A DNA stretch of 64,000 nucleotides from Entrophospora sp. SA101 (taxonomy: Eukaryota > Glomeromycota > Glomeromycetes > Entrophosporales > Entrophosporaceae): contig CAUDNR010001835.1 of the NCBI GenBank assembly GCA_958430865.1, positions 29,828-93,827 on the forward strand, in the 5' to 3' direction. A program made the translations under genes and the position numbers. Positions within the stretch are counted from its first letter, which is position 1. Each line of letters starts with the position of its first letter. Under the pieces are notes generated by a model. It searched no databases, was not told the origin of the DNA, and was given only the letters and a program-made list of their open reading frames with translations. Shown here one piece after another: positions 12,971 through 25,427 of the stretch.

Positions 12971-13327
12971 ATAAATTTTATATATATAACAAATTAGGAA
13001 TTTAAAGTGGTGTGTGATATTCCTGACTTGTTGTTGATTCTTTTACTATGTGCTATTGTTTTTGTTGTTATTTTGATGTTTTGTTGTAATATTCTTCAGA
13101 GAGTTTTTAGAGTTTTGATCAATTCAAGTACTTTTGAATTTTTAAAATGAAGTTGTTGAATTACTGGGAGATGAATTTTTAATATTTTTTTCATTGTGAA
13201 AAAAGGTTTATGACTGTAGTCTAAAATAAATACAACAATTTTTTTTCTAAAATCCAGTAAAAAAATAAGTTCAGTTATGATTGCAGTTCAAAAAAAAAAA
13301 AATATGTATATATATGTAATATACTTA

Positions 13328-13640
13328 CTATATCATGGGAATTTCGAGTTTTTTTAACAAATACAGGCAGTTAGGATTGTTGGTGTGTTGTTTGATATAT
13401 TTTAACATACTGTTCCATGACTCTTTTGCCATTTTGGCTAATCTTGATCTGTCATTGTTAATGTGTTTAATTAATGAACTTCCTTTGGCTCTTGGGCCAT
13501 AGGAAACCTCTCTGAAAAATACTTCAAATAAATAATATGAATTCTCAACAACCAAGTACCACATATAATCTGGGTACCAAGATGGGTCGATTTCACCATT
13601 CCTTTTTTTAATTGATTGAGAATTTCTCCATCCCTAAAAT
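13328..13640 (-). pseudogene. Unrecognised gene fragment
   Basis: The minus-strand frame runs upstream beyond its first Met as RNGEIDPSWYPDYMWYLVV, then SYGPRAKGSSLIKHINNDRS and AKESWNSMLKYIKQ. Amino-acid usage looks protein-like rather than random. No start, domain or flanking exon could be fixed, and I do not recognise the family. It sits in a belt of transposon remnants and may belong to one. Confidence 0.35.
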
Positions 13641-14081
13641 GAATTTTATCCTTTGAATGGTCAATTCGGATGGAAAATCTTGTTTTTTAAATAATTTCAT
13701 TTTATACTGAATACTAGCAATGTTCGTGTTAACATTAAATGACAAAAAAATATAATTGGTGAGATTAAATCATCACACCATGAGCATCCATTGATATTAC
13801 GATTTTTGTTGATGTAATTTGGAGAAGCCCACATATTTTTACTAAGATTTTTTATTAAGCATTTAATAAAAAATTTTATTCTTTAGTTTATTACATTAAC
13901 GGTTTAAAGCAAGGAAAAAAATTTTCTTAAATTTAAAGCTTACATTGCAATTAATAGTGTAGTTAATTGATTGGGGTATGAGACACCCTATCAAAATTAG
14001 GTGATGTAACATAATGCCGATCAATAACAAACTTTTTTTTAAATATATACGAATAAAAAAAAGTGCTAAAAAGATTTAGGG

Positions 14082-14217
14082 ATTGCTATTTCTCACCGGT
14101 GGTGATTGTCACCACCTAAGGAATTAAATTTGGGTGGGGCGGAGTTAGGGTTGGGGTTAATCATAAATTGTATAATTCCTTAGGTCGTGACAATCACCAC
14201 AGGTGAGAAATAGCAAT
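14082..14217. mobile_element. 136-bp palindromic MITE
   Basis: The first 46 or so bases (ATTGCTATTTCTCACCGGTG, then GTGATTGTCACCACCTAAGG) are repeated in reverse at the right end (ending TGAGAAATAGCAAT) with two or three mismatches. Only about 45 bp of GGGT-rich sequence lies between them. The DNA would fold into a long hairpin. No coding capacity; superfamily not determined. Confidence 0.8.
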
Positions 14218-16078
14218 TCTCAAAAGATTTTTTTCAAAAATTTGTTTAATATACTATTTTATGAATGAAATCATAAACAATTGGAGGAGTTTTTATTATT
14301 ATATAGTTTGTTAATATTAATTATATAAATTGTAAAGGTAAATTAATAATTTATTTTAATGCTGAAATTTATTATATATATATTTTCTAATGTGAAATGA
14401 GTATTTCTCTATTATTCAATAATATAGCTACTTAATTATAAGCAACACAAACAAAACAGGATGAACAGACAAATAATTGGATCGTTTGGGATCTTATAGA
14501 TAACTTTAAGAAAATGAACCAGAAGAAGACAATGACAATGAAGAAAAAAATGAGTCTGAAGAAGTAAAATAATAATTTTTTTTAGATTGAACAATTTAAA
14601 TATATCTGAAGGATATCATACTAATTTGTTAATTCGCCTTATAATAGAGTGATGTTCAAACAACTCTTAAACCATCAATTTCAATGAAAAATTTTAAAGA
14701 ATAAGAAATGTGATTTCAAATGTAAGTAAATATAAATAAATATAAAATATTTAACAAATATGCCTTTTTTTACTAGTTCTAATTAACACTATGTTATTAT
14801 TTAAATAAGGCATATATTCTTGATGTAGATGATTTGTTTACAACAATAAGTTGTACAATGTCTAAGTCAGCTTATATTACAAAGATCTAATGAAAAATCA
14901 TGCAGAGATTTGGAATGTTATAGAAAGAAAGAATCAAAATGAATTATTAAAACCAAATCTAAATTATCTAATAATTTTTTTGTTGATCAGTGATCAACCA
15001 GTGTTAGAAGAAGAAGCAAAAAAACTTGGTTCTTAACTCTGAAGAAGCCTATATAAGCTGTTTTTTAATAAATCAGATTCAAATACACCACTAATCCCTA
15101 CAACAGGATCAATTATTGTGGTGTTTGATGGCTGTTGATCATCAAACATATGTTACATCAATATAACAAAGTATTATGTGTGGATTTTTTAGTATCTTTA
15201 TCATATATTTTTTTGAAAACATGGATTATAAAAAGAAATTTCTATTAATTTATCAGTTACAATGTAAATTTTTATGATAAAATTTAATAATAAATTGAAT
15301 AACTTTTTCATAATAAAATTAAACAAAACTTTTTATAGTTTTATTGTTTAAGTCTTCTATAATAAACTTACAAAGAGCTTTTTTCCATATCTCATTTGGT
15401 TATAAAGTTTTCCTATTAGCAATCTTTTTTCAATTTCTTTAGAATATATAAAAAAATTTTTTTTTAATTAGCAAGAAAAGAAACTCTCTGTAATCTAAAA
15501 GCTTAATCTATTTACTATAACTTCCCTTAGTTTCATGTCTGTATCTCTTTATTTGAAGCTCTAATGCAATATAGTTTTATATAGGAGTCTGACTGTATGT
15601 GAAATTCAAAATTGGCCAAACAGAATTTGCATCCAAACACCCAAACTTTAATCAAGCTATAGTTATTCAAAATTAGCATTACTATTTATTTCAAAACTAT
15701 GATTTTTCTCCAATATAAACTTGAAGAGTGCAGTTGAAAAGATGAAAAATATTGTAAGTTTTCATGTGGGTATAGCTTTATGTTATGTCTATTAAGTTTA
15801 GTGAAATTTTGATAAATTTATTTATCAATACAAAAAATGTGAACTTTTTATAATTTGAATGATTATTATGTTGCTTTTTTATTACAATAATAATTTTGAG
15901 AAATAATTTTGAATAAATGCAAAATAAGTATATGTAATAAATGTCTTAATGTTCCTTTCTGAATGTTATCTACCTGATAGCCAATCAGCAAGGAACACCC
16001 AGACAAAAACCAAGAAAGAACTTAAAATAGATAGCAAAAATTATACTAATCATTCTTATTAATGCTCTTTGTTTAAAA
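14218..16078. other. Intergenic with possible decayed coding relics
   Basis: Mostly AT-rich filler. Short protein-like stretches occur on the plus strand, such as an acidic run near 14510-14570 and KDLMKNHAEIWNVIERK near 14882. They are bounded by stops and belong to no family that I can name. The region ends at the 3' flank of the AIG1-type GTPase gene. Confidence 0.3.
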
Positions 16079-17870
16079 TTACCAGACAACTGATTCAGGA
16101 ACATTAGGTCCGAAATCATGTTTATAATGATTTAATACGCAAGATCCCTTTTGAGGATCATTATGACAAATTTTACAAATTTCCATACAACCAGGAGAAT
16201 CTAAATCTCTAGAGCAACCATTGCAAACAAGTGTGCAACCAATATTGTTACTAACTTCAATGCCACAACATGAATAATATTCTTTACAACCCTTATTACC
16301 ATCACTAAAATCAACTCCACAACAATCATATCTCCTGCTACACTCTGCCATTTGTTTACAACACTCATAACGATCTCTGCAGCCTTCACTATTAACTTCT
16401 CCCTGACAACAATTATAAACTGTTTCACATCCATTATCATCTGCTCCTACTATCTGATTACAACAATCATGTTTTTTTCTGCAAGGTTCGAAATTATTGC
16501 AACAATTATATTTTTCTTTACATCCAATACTGCCCTTTGATTGTTTACAACAAGCATAAGAACAGCCATCTGAACCTTCTCCCCAACCACAACATCCATG
16601 AATTTTTGGAGTATGAACAGTTCTATGTGGATTAACAATTGTAAATGTAACAACTCTTGTAACTGATGGCCAAAAGTCATAATCAGGAGCTTCATATTGG
16701 TACCCTACTGCTGTTAATGGATGCACTGAATTTTCGTTAGGATGGTATTCAATTTTTTGGCCAGTATGGAATGGTGTAACATAACTAAATTTATGTATTT
16801 TAATTCTCCGATCAGGATGATGTTTTTCTAAATTTCCTAGATGGTAACCAGAAAGACCAGATGGATGTTTTTTATAAATTTCTCCAGGATGAACTTGTTT
16901 ATGATGTTCATGTTTTCTTTCCGTTTCACCATGACAATTGGAAATTGTTAACCTTGGATCATTCTTTTCTGGACATTTTAGGCATTTTGCTTCTTTAAAT
17001 AGAATTGTAACAAGATGTTGATCATGACCTTTCATTAATTCAATATACCGATTTAAGATTTTTTTTGGTTCTGCTTGTTTGAAAATTCTAATTTCAAAAT
17101 AAAAAAAAAGGTTTTTTGATTGTTGTAAAATAATTTTAAACAATTAACATAAAAATTATTATTTACCCCATTTCATTAAGCATATCATCATTTAAACAAT
17201 TTTCATATATTTTACGTGTATTTGGATTAAGATATTCATACAAAAAAATATGAAAAACCTTAATATTTTTTTGAAAATCCTTGTATTTATCAAAAGTTTT
17301 TGATGCTTCTTCTGCTGCTTTAATTGGGCTTTCGGATAATGTGTCACCTTTCATAACAATAATCACATTATCCCAAACATTGCCATCATAATATTGAGCA
17401 AGTGATTGAATAAATTTTGCTTGACGAGTTAAAGATCCAAGTTTACGAGTTTCAGGAACAACAAACCAAAGAATTGTGTGTAGTTTAGTGATACCATTTT
17501 CATTCATAGTTTTGAGAATCGATAAAGCCGTTTGAGCATCACCACCCTTCACTCCTTCGGAGTCATCAAAACCTTGCGTATCAATGTATAGGAAACCATT
17601 ATCTCCACAAGTATATAACATGGTTCCTTTGGTACACGAATCTGCGCCATCAGATACTATCGCATCATTCGCCCCAAAAATTTTTGCTGTAAAACTTTTC
17701 CCGTTCCCTGTCCTCCCAATAGCCAGAATACATTTTTTATTTTCCATTATCTGGAAGAAAAAATATCAATATAATTTAGAATTTTATTATTATTAAAAAG
17801 AGGCAACAAACAAATTTATATGACTAACTTGACAGTAATCTTCTCCCTTCTCTTTTGACGATGAAATCAT
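16079..17870 (-). CDS. AIG1/GIMAP-type GTPase with Cys-Cys repeat tail
   Basis: Three exons (17829-17870, 17167-17750, 16079-17087) give about 544 residues; junctions are GT-AG and phase-consistent. Starting at MISSSKEKGEDYCQ places the P-loop GRTGNGKS at residues 26-33. A switch/G3 motif DTQGFDD follows, then IIVMKGDT, where the fourth guanine-specificity motif lies in AIG1 GTPases. After the G domain comes a His-rich region (HEHHKQVHPGEIYKKHPSG). Residues about 380-530 form roughly eight repeats of the pattern G-C-x4-Y-x-C-C, for example GCKEKYNCC and GCETVYNCC. AIG1/IAN proteins normally end in coiled coils or membrane anchors, so the Cys tail is unusual. No signal peptide or membrane segment is seen. 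Cytosolic GTPase activity is expected; the tail may bind metal or form disulfides (inference). Confidence 0.85.
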
Positions 17871-18290
17871 TTTTGTTTACACGTCCGAAAAAATAATAAA
17901 TGGTTACTTTTTAGAATCTCTTAATTAAAAGAATTAAAAAAACTCGATTCAAAACGAGGAAAATTTGAAATTCGTTTTATATCAATTTTTAATTTATGTT
18001 GTATATATGACATAAATTTTAATTAATTATGCATACGACAGAACCTTTATATTAATATATATATATATTAATATGTGGCTTTTTTATATTTCAACTTCCG
18101 GATTAATTTGGATCAATTAGGTCATGAATCAGATGAGAAGAGAAAAATTACAACTTTTGCATATTATGTATTATTTAATTGACTTTATTTACGAGTTTTC
18201 GTTCATCTTTATTTAGAAAAAGCATATTCGCCAAAACAACTAAGATAGAGAAGTAGTAGGAAAAGGTATACACTTATTTATTGTATATAA
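17871..18290. promoter_or_regulatory. 5' flank of the AIG1-type gene, AT-rich
   Basis: The gene reads leftward from 17870, so this segment should hold its promoter. It contains a self-complementary TTAATATATATATATATTAA block at 18051-18070 and poly(A/T) tracts. No specific factor site could be named. Confidence 0.25.
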
Positions 18291-19001
18291 TACACTCCCT
18301 GGACAAAAGTTTCGGTCACCACAAAACAATTAATTACGCAAAAACGTACATAATAAAACACAGATAAATTTCATCAAATTGTGATTAATGTTCTCAAGAA
18401 TATGTACGCAAAATTTCAAATTTTGTAATGTTTGGGAGAATAACAGTTAAAAAAACTAGAAGAATGATTTATGACAAGTGACTTCGTCACGTGTAAAACT
18501 TTTTATTTTTTTCGTTATTATTATTATTGTATTTTTATTATTGTTTTATTTTACCTAACTTATGAGCTTGGGTATTTTGTAAGCTATTTGTTAATACAAA
18601 TAAAGAATAAATTAATTAAGAAAATAAAGATATTTATTACTAATAAAAAGAATTATTAATTTTTTTTTAACTAATAAAAAATTTATTAAATTTCCCACTT
18701 GCGTAACGAAAAAAAATTTTTTTGCCTAGAGGTTGGAATCGTCCAAAAAATCCTTAGTCGATTACTAGTTGGTCAAAATTTCTTTTAGTCGATTATTTTT
18801 AGTCGACTATTTACTCGACTAAATTTTTTTAACACTAGCGTATAACCATTTGCTTCGCAAAATGGTCACAGACAATAATAATAATTAGTATTAGTCGACT
18901 AAATAAACAACTAGTCGACTATTAGTTGTTTAAAAAAAAAGTTAGTTGACTAAATTAGTCGACTATTTTAGTCGATTCCAACCTCTAGTCCAGGGAGTGT
19001 A
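18291..19001. mobile_element. Tc1/mariner-type non-autonomous element
   Basis: Left end TACACTCCCTGGACAAAAGT and right end TAGTCCAGGGAGTGTA are inverted, with TA at both borders, as expected of Tc1/mariner insertions. No transposase frame is retained. A second inverted-repeat element lies inside it. Confidence 0.8.
18727..18987. mobile_element. hAT-like MITE nested in the Tc1-type element
   Basis: TAGAGGTTGGAATCG at 18727 is mirrored by CGATTCCAACCTCTA ending at 18987. The interior consists of TAGTCGACTA palindromic motifs that repeat several times. The right end recurs at 21862-21929, showing a dispersed family. No clear target duplication. Confidence 0.7.
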
Positions 19002-20099
19002 TTCCATACAAAAAATCTACGAAAAATGTATAGAAAAACCATACTAGTACTAGTATGAAATCTCATATACGGGTAAAGCTTGATTAATGGTTTGGGCACA
19101 GTAATCAGACCTCTCAAACATCAAAACACGTGATTTTACAAAAATAAAAGAATTATAAACTCAATAAGTTGGTCTGCTCAATCGTTTAAATACTTGATAA
19201 TATAAATAAATGGCCCACTTATCCAAAAAATTATCTTTATTATTACAAGTGTTCAAATCGTAAACTTTTTCTAAATCTTCAAATTTATAAATAACTTTTG
19301 ATCCACATGATGGTTCTTTTTTGCAATGGATCTTTTATTAATTTTATAATTTCTTTTTATATATATTTTTTTTTAAATAAAATAAATAAATAAATTTTTG
19401 CTCGACGCAACGAATAAAAATTATACTAGAAATTGTTTTAGTTTTAAGTTTATATATCTTATATATACTATAGAATGTGATGATTCCTACAGTTATGAAA
19501 ATACTTACTCTTTTCACTTAACATCTTTATATTTTTTGATTCTTGTTTAAAGTTTATTTTGAATATCTAATAAAACAAAAAAAAATATAAGGAATTAACA
19601 ACATTGTTTGGAGGAGATAGAGTTTGTATTTTTATATTACATATATTGATCAGTGAAAAATCCGCATGTGTATGCTCAACTGCATAAATTTCATTTTTCA
19701 CACACAACATAGATTTGTTGAGGTGAATTAGTATATAATATTATTAGTAATTTCGTTACAACAAATTTTAAATGAAATTTTCTTACGTGTCCAGCCATGA
19801 GGATTATACTGTCTGTTCTAATTTCCAGTTAAAGGAATATTGTCATCATCTTTCTCTTCTATCAATGAATTTCTTACCAAGTATTCAAAAGGTTTGTAAC
19901 ATACAGATTATATAATAATGAGTTAATGCTCAATCAAGTGATTGATAAATAGTAAAATAAATAAAAATTAACACTTCCATTTCACATTACAATGCAGGTA
20001 TCAGTTGTTTTTCTTTTTTCATGTTAATGTCCATCTGAATACTTCCCTTCTCATTAGCATCATCAGGATCGGGTGTAATAATATTCATCATTTAGTATT
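19002..20099. other. Intergenic, no gene recognised
   Basis: AT-rich DNA with poly(A) and TAAA runs. Nothing beyond chance open frames was seen on either strand. Confidence 0.4.
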
Positions 20100-20621
20100 T
20101 ACAGTGTGTTAAGAAAAAAACTGCAGTGACAAAAAATTGCATATCTCAATAATTACATAATTAAATAAATTTTGATTCATTTGAAAGTTTATCAAATTGC
20201 CTTGTTAAATAAAAAAAATAGACATGATATGCTATTGCCAATTTTCTGTAAAGCTAAATCATATCTTTTTTTGTCTCTGAAATTTTAAAATGGAATTTTT
20301 TAATAATAATCCTGATGCAAAAATATACATAATAAACATACAAAAAATCATACCAATTTGTAATGAAAGTTCCAGAGATTATATATAAACCTTCATACTT
20401 CCAGATTTTCTAGAATTTTGTCAATTGGAAATAAAAGGAATTTGATTATTTGAAAAAACAATTCAACGCATAAATTTCTTTTAAAGCTTACATAATAATA
20501 TGCTTCAAAAATTTCATATGTCATAATCTATGATCCTCCAATTCTCTGATATATAATTTGGCTACTTTTTCATTAAAAACAATATCTTTACAAACTGCTG
20601 TTTTTTTCTTAACACCCTGTA
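20100..20621. mobile_element. Tc1/mariner-like non-autonomous element
   Basis: TACAGTGTGTTAAGAAAAAA with ACTGCAGT at the left matches, inverted, TTTTTTTCTTAACACCCTGT ending at 20620-20621. The termini are about 28 bp and the outermost bases are TA/TA. The 520-bp interior has no intact transposase. Confidence 0.75.
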
Positions 20622-20889
20622 TATATGAATTCTATAGAGTAAGGTTAATAACAAAATTATCCCAATCTTTTAAAATAGTTTCGAATGGAGATATTCTCTT
20701 TCCCCGCCTGCCAAAAAGAGAAATGGCTTAGTTGGCTACAAGTAAACACTTGACCCAATCACAGAATAATTTTAGTTTTACCTTTCTTTTGCATTTCTCC
20801 TTAATGGGACAGCAAAGATAATTGATATTATCATTACAAATAAATAGAGAAAATATTGCATCACCAAAGTAATAATAATACTATGACCA

Positions 20890-21078
20890 GTGTTGTCAGC
20901 GGACGCGGACATGGACACGGACTGTCCGGTCCGGGACTGCGTCTTTCACTTTAAATGTCCTGGACCATTCTTGGACAAAATATAAATTTTTGCCTATTAC
21001 CTCCTTCTTAAAGCTTTGGTGAATCTGTAAACACTTTATGGTACAATTAACAAAGCAATAGAGCTCCTTTATCGCCAT
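20890..21078. repeat. Possible element terminus with CGGACNCGGAC motifs
   Basis: CAGTGTTGTCAGCGGACGCG and ACGGACTGTCCGGTCCGGGA form a locally GC-rich block of repeated GGACxxGGAC units, quite unlike the surrounding AT-rich DNA. CAGTGTTG-type starts are seen in hAT ends. A partner terminus was not located. Confidence 0.3.
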
Positions 21079-21861
21079 TAATTCCTTCTAAATAAATAAT
21101 ACGAAAATATCAAAATAATTAATAAATATACGGAATACAGATATAATAATAAAAATAAAAAAAAGATTACTTCGGGATTATAGTGTTTTCAATTAGCGAG
21201 TTAACGTCAAATTCAAATCCCGTTAACACACATAATAAATGGATCACAGCATGTATGTGCATATTAACATTAATATTATTCACGATATTTTTCCCTTTTT
21301 AATACTTGCCAATCATAATCGCTCTAAATTCCACCCCAATTAAATTCATTCAAAAATGAAAATGATATATTTGTAAAACTAAAGCTAATATACATATATA
21401 TAAGAAAGGTTTGTAGCATTTTGTAATAAGCTAAACACAGACATGACTTTTCATTATAAAAACTGAACACATAATTTTCATCTATTCTTAATTTAACGTT
21501 AATAATAATATTTCGTTTTTTTTTTTTTTGATTTGCAAATTTCAAATTCATTTCCATTATAATCTTTCACTTTTTCAAAATACTTCCATGTGTTACGATT
21601 CGTTTTTATAAACCGCTTAAATCATTGGAACTTGAAACCAATGAACTATTAGACCTTGTATTGGTGATGTTTATTCATTCACATGTAAAATTATCATCAA
21701 CAACACACTACTATTGTCGTCATCATCGTATTGGTGGTATTGATAATCTTCCGCATCGAAATTTTCCATTTTGAATGATAAAACACAAAAATTGTAGCTG
21801 GTCAGACAATAATAATATTAGCATAGTATTAGTATTAGTATTAGTAGTATTGGTATTAGTA

Positions 21862-21929
21862 GTCAATGACTATTAGTTGTTTAAAAAAAAGTTTAGTCGA
21901 CTATTTTAGTCGATTCCAAGCCTCTACTA
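21862..21929. repeat. Truncated right end of the TAGTCGACTA hAT-like MITE
   Basis: GACTATTAGTTGTTTAAAAA and the following TTTAGTCGACTATTTTAGTCGATTCCAAGCCTCTA match the right end of the element at 18727-18987 with a few differences. No matching left end is visible nearby. Confidence 0.65.
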
Positions 21930-22601
21930 TTGCTTTCTTTATTGTTATTTTCTTTTGTCATTCTAAGTAGTGCATATGGACCCATCTCGACCAAATGTCT
22001 ATGTCGCTAAATTCTCCACTAATAATACGCATTTTACTGATAGTTTTTCAATTCGTTCGTCTATTTTTTTTTTTTAACAGGTTGTTTATTCACGGAGGTT
22101 TAAAAATATTAATGTATATATTAGTATTTTAATATTAAATAGAAACCTATTTTTGATAATAATAATAAAATTATGAATTCATTTCCGATGTAATTTTCAG
22201 AAAATTTCCAATTTTCTTGTTCACTAGTTTCTTTTCTAATAATTTCCACAATCAATCTGTCAAGTTACTGGTTCTTTTGGCATTTTTAGAGGATATTTCA
22301 AAGCAAGTATCGGGTTGGAAAAGTTTACGTGTCCCAGTTAAATCAACCATTCGTCAAGATACTGTTTCTGTTGTGCTAAAAACAATAATAAACTCAATTT
22401 TCTCAAAACATAATTTTCACGTTATGGTCTTTTTTATCGTTCAGACCAAAAATATTCTGCATCGATTCCAGATTATTAGATATGAGAGTACATATTTCAT
22501 ATCTACTGCATTTCATATTGAAAGTGCGTTTTTTTTTCATTCTGCATTCTACTCAACAATTTTTAACGGGGCGGGACAGATTTGTTGAAATGTGTGTCAA
22601 T

Positions 22602-22778
22602 TAGTGTTGGTTTCCAAAATTAGAGAGTTTCCCAACCGTGCGAAAGTCAAAAGGTTTCGCCATAAGTCGAAACTAGTTTTGATTTTTGGCTATTGACTTT
22701 TGATTTAGTTTTGACATATAACTTTTAATTTTAGTTTTGACTTTCGCCTCTTCAAGATAGTTTTGGCAACCAACACTA
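22602..22778. mobile_element. 177-bp hAT-like MITE
   Basis: TAGTGTTGGTTTCCAAAA at 22602 is mirrored by AGTTTTGGCAACCAACACTA ending at 22778. The flanks GTGTCAAT and GCATCAAT resemble an aged 8-bp duplication (6 of 8). The interior repeats a TTGACTTT/TTTTGACT motif. Confidence 0.7.
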
Positions 22779-23220
22779 GCATCAATTATCTCTGTATTAA
22801 TTAATGCTAACATATTGACTAGTTCAGAACAATGTTGATCAATATTCATGCTATTAGACTTTACTACTAAAATATGACAAGAAATAACTACAATTAAAGT
22901 GACCTCATTGTTGATTCCATAATCGAATGAAGATAATAATTGTGGCCCATCATTATTAATTAGAGGTAATGGTCTATAAGAGTTGCTTTTAACATAAACC
23001 AATTGGCAGCGTTGTTGATGTGGTGTGGTGGTTGTGGTAAAGTCAACATGTTATTGTTGTTGTCATCATTAGTAATTTTTATGAATTCGAAGAAGGTGTT
23101 TTGTTGAAAGTTCCAATTCATTAGCTTTTTTATAGGAAAAATACAAATAAAAGATTTTATCATCAATTTTCTATTGATAGGTTTTATACTCGGAATCCGT
23201 AGCTTCTCCAAAGTAAACTA
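22779..23220 (-). pseudogene. Unrecognised gene fragment(s)
   Basis: Two overlapping minus-strand frames look protein-like: FMVYVKSNSYRPLPLINNDG with LLSSFDYGINNEV, and PPHHINNAANWFMLK. They may be exons of one decayed gene. No domain is recognised, and no splice model that links them to a start or stop could be built. Confidence 0.25.
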
Positions 23221-23976
23221 TTTATTTTAATATAACGAAAGAAATGTTTTTTGCACTTTTTTAAGATCTATACTTACAAATTTGCATGATTTAATGTGAT
23301 CTTGCATAATAAAAGGACAAAACTATATGTAACTTTTATTACTCGATTGATATTACAATTTTATGGCTTTAACAACTGAGCATAAATAAAAATTAAAAAT
23401 CTTCACTAATTAAAAAATAAATTGGCGAATTATATTCAAGTTGAAATATGAGACGCGAATATTTATCTCATAATATGAAAAATCTCACTCATTTTCTACA
23501 CCTCCGAGAGTAATCCCTTTTTTTTTGTTTTTCTTAAAAAAAAAGTATAGATATGTTCCTTGACATTTATTTCATAACTCAAAATAAAAATATTATTTTA
23601 TAGTACTAAAGTATAGTACCAGTTTTTTATACAAATTCGTCAGTTAGTGAATTCATCATCAATTAAATTATATTCGTAATAATATTATTTTGAATAAATT
23701 CTTTAAAAACAATGCCGTTTAAATTGACTACTACTTGTGTGATCGATTCAATCATTAACACCAAAGGAACAAGACAAGATTAATAATTTATTGAATTTTG
23801 CAAATCATCTAATTTCAGCAAAATTTAGGTTTTAGTACGGTGCGGGTCACTCTAACACATCAAATTCTGTGCAAAATGTTTCAAATTCAAAAAAAAAAAG
23901 CAAAATTTTTTTTTATCAATTTCATTACAAAAATGACATTTTTAATTTTTATCATGTGATTTTCCAAAAAATGCAT

Positions 23977-24108
23977 TTATATTAATTCATCAATTTCTTC
24001 TACAACATTATCTGGAATCTTTCTATGAGATTTATATTTTTTTACAATATATTCAGCCTGTAACACTGTTAAGCCTTTCCTGTAACAGTCCATAAATTTT
24101 GCAGCCCT
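23977..24108 (-). pseudogene. C-terminal fragment, probably of a transposase, abutting the gap
   Basis: Forty-odd codons end at a stop at 23977 and run into the N gap: AAKFMDCYRKGLTVLQAEYI then VKKYKSHRKIPDNVVEEIDE. The sequence resembles C-terminal tails of DDE-type transposases from memory, but no catalytic part is visible. The rest lies in the gap or on another contig. Confidence 0.35.
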
Positions 24109-24118
24109 NNNNNNNNNN
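24109..24118. other. Assembly gap (10 N)
   Basis: Ten N characters. The E2 enzyme gene to the right begins mid-exon, so real sequence, including the E2 start, is missing here; the true gap length is unknown. Confidence 0.99.
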
Positions 24119-25427
24119 AGCTAAACCCTTAGAAAACAATATTTTGGAATGGTAAATATCATTAATTCAAATTTTTTGTCATTATTGTAATAAATTATTT
24201 ACTATTTTTTTATTTTTAATAGGCATTATGTTATTCGTGGTCCACAAGATACACCTTATCATAATGGAGAATATCATGGTAACTAATTTAAATTAATAGA
24301 TCTTTTTTTCTCTGATGTAAATTTATTTATTTATATATTAATTTGATAAATTATATAAACAAAGGCGTTTTACAATTTCCAGTTGAATATCCTTTTAAGC
24401 CGCCTTCAATTCGCATGACAACGCCTTCTGGTAAATCAAAATAAAAAATAATAATTAAAAGAAACTTATAACTTATAATCTATTTATTGTTTATATTAAC
24501 AATAATATAACATTATTACTGTTGTTGCTGTTAGGACGATTTCAAACTGATACAAGGCTGTGTTTGTCAATGTCAGATTTTCATCCAAGTTCTTGGAATC
24601 CTAGTTGGGGTGTTGCAACCATATTAAATGGATTATTAAGCTTTATGGTTACATAATAATTCTTTTATTATCATCGTCATCATTACTTTTCCATATTTGT
24701 CATAATAAATATAAATTTATCTATTTAAAATTTTTAATTATATAGACTAGTGATGAAACCACAACAGGTAGTATTAAAACATCAGACATTGATAAAAAAA
24801 CATATGCTTCAAGGTCGCACCAGTTCAATTTGAAGAATCCAAAATTTAGAGGTAACAATGATGATGATGATGATGACAATATTGACATTGTTAATGCTAT
24901 TATCATAATAATTAATATATATATATATATTTTGATAAATTATAGAAATATTTTCTGAACTTTGTGTAACAGAAACAGTACCGGTTGAAATTCTATATCC
25001 AATTAATAATAGTAATAATTTATCATCATCATCATCATCATCAACATCATCAACATCATCAACATCATCAACATCATCAACAACAACATCATCATCGACA
25101 CCTAATGTGGCAAATAATAATAATAAATTTGATACTCAATTATTAAAAGAAACAACGACATCTAATAATTTACTCCAAAACAATAATCAAATCAAAAAAC
25201 GTAGTAAACTATTAAGTCAAAATCTTGGATCAGAAAATGAAAATAATATAAATCAATCAAATAGCAACAACAACAACAATAATAATGTACAAAGGAGTTT
25301 ATTTGATAAATGGAGAAATTGGATAATAGTAACTTTGGTATGTTTGTACCTAGTGTTATCTAAAATATTGGCTAGGAAATATGAGGCTATTACTTCTAGT
25401 GATCATGGAGAAATGTTTCATCCCTAA
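24119..25427 (+). CDS. UBE2J2: ER-anchored ubiquitin-conjugating enzyme (UBC6/UBE2J2-like), 5' partial
   Basis: Exons 24119-24151, 24223-24278, 24365-24430, 24535-24647, 24746-24851 and 24946-25427 join in phase. The UBC fold reads [20 protein letters not shown], then GEYHGVLQFPVEYPFKPPSI. The active-site region is TRLCLSMSDFHPSSWNPSWG, with Cys in the LCLSMSDFHP context specific to the UBC6/J class. A Ser/Asn-rich linker containing a (TCA)n-encoded Ser run leads to a single C-terminal hydrophobic segment (WIIVTLVCLYLVLSKILA) close to the stop, a tail anchor. UBC6-type enzymes work in ER-associated degradation, with the catalytic domain in the cytosol. The N-terminal exon(s) are lost in the gap. 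Confidence 0.9.

Noticed and set aside
16201..16695. Hydrophobic-looking minus- and plus-strand frames within the AIG1-type gene
   Set aside because: Out-of-frame readings of the Cys-rich exon; Val/Ile richness follows from the TGTTGT codons.
22217..22588. 123-codon plus-strand open frame
   Set aside because: Phe/Ile/Ser/His composition typical of AT-rich non-coding DNA; no domain, no supported splice sites.
25021..25092. (TCA)n-type microsatellite in the E2 gene
   Set aside because: It is in frame and encodes a Ser/Thr run in the linker; low-complexity linkers are normal in this genome.
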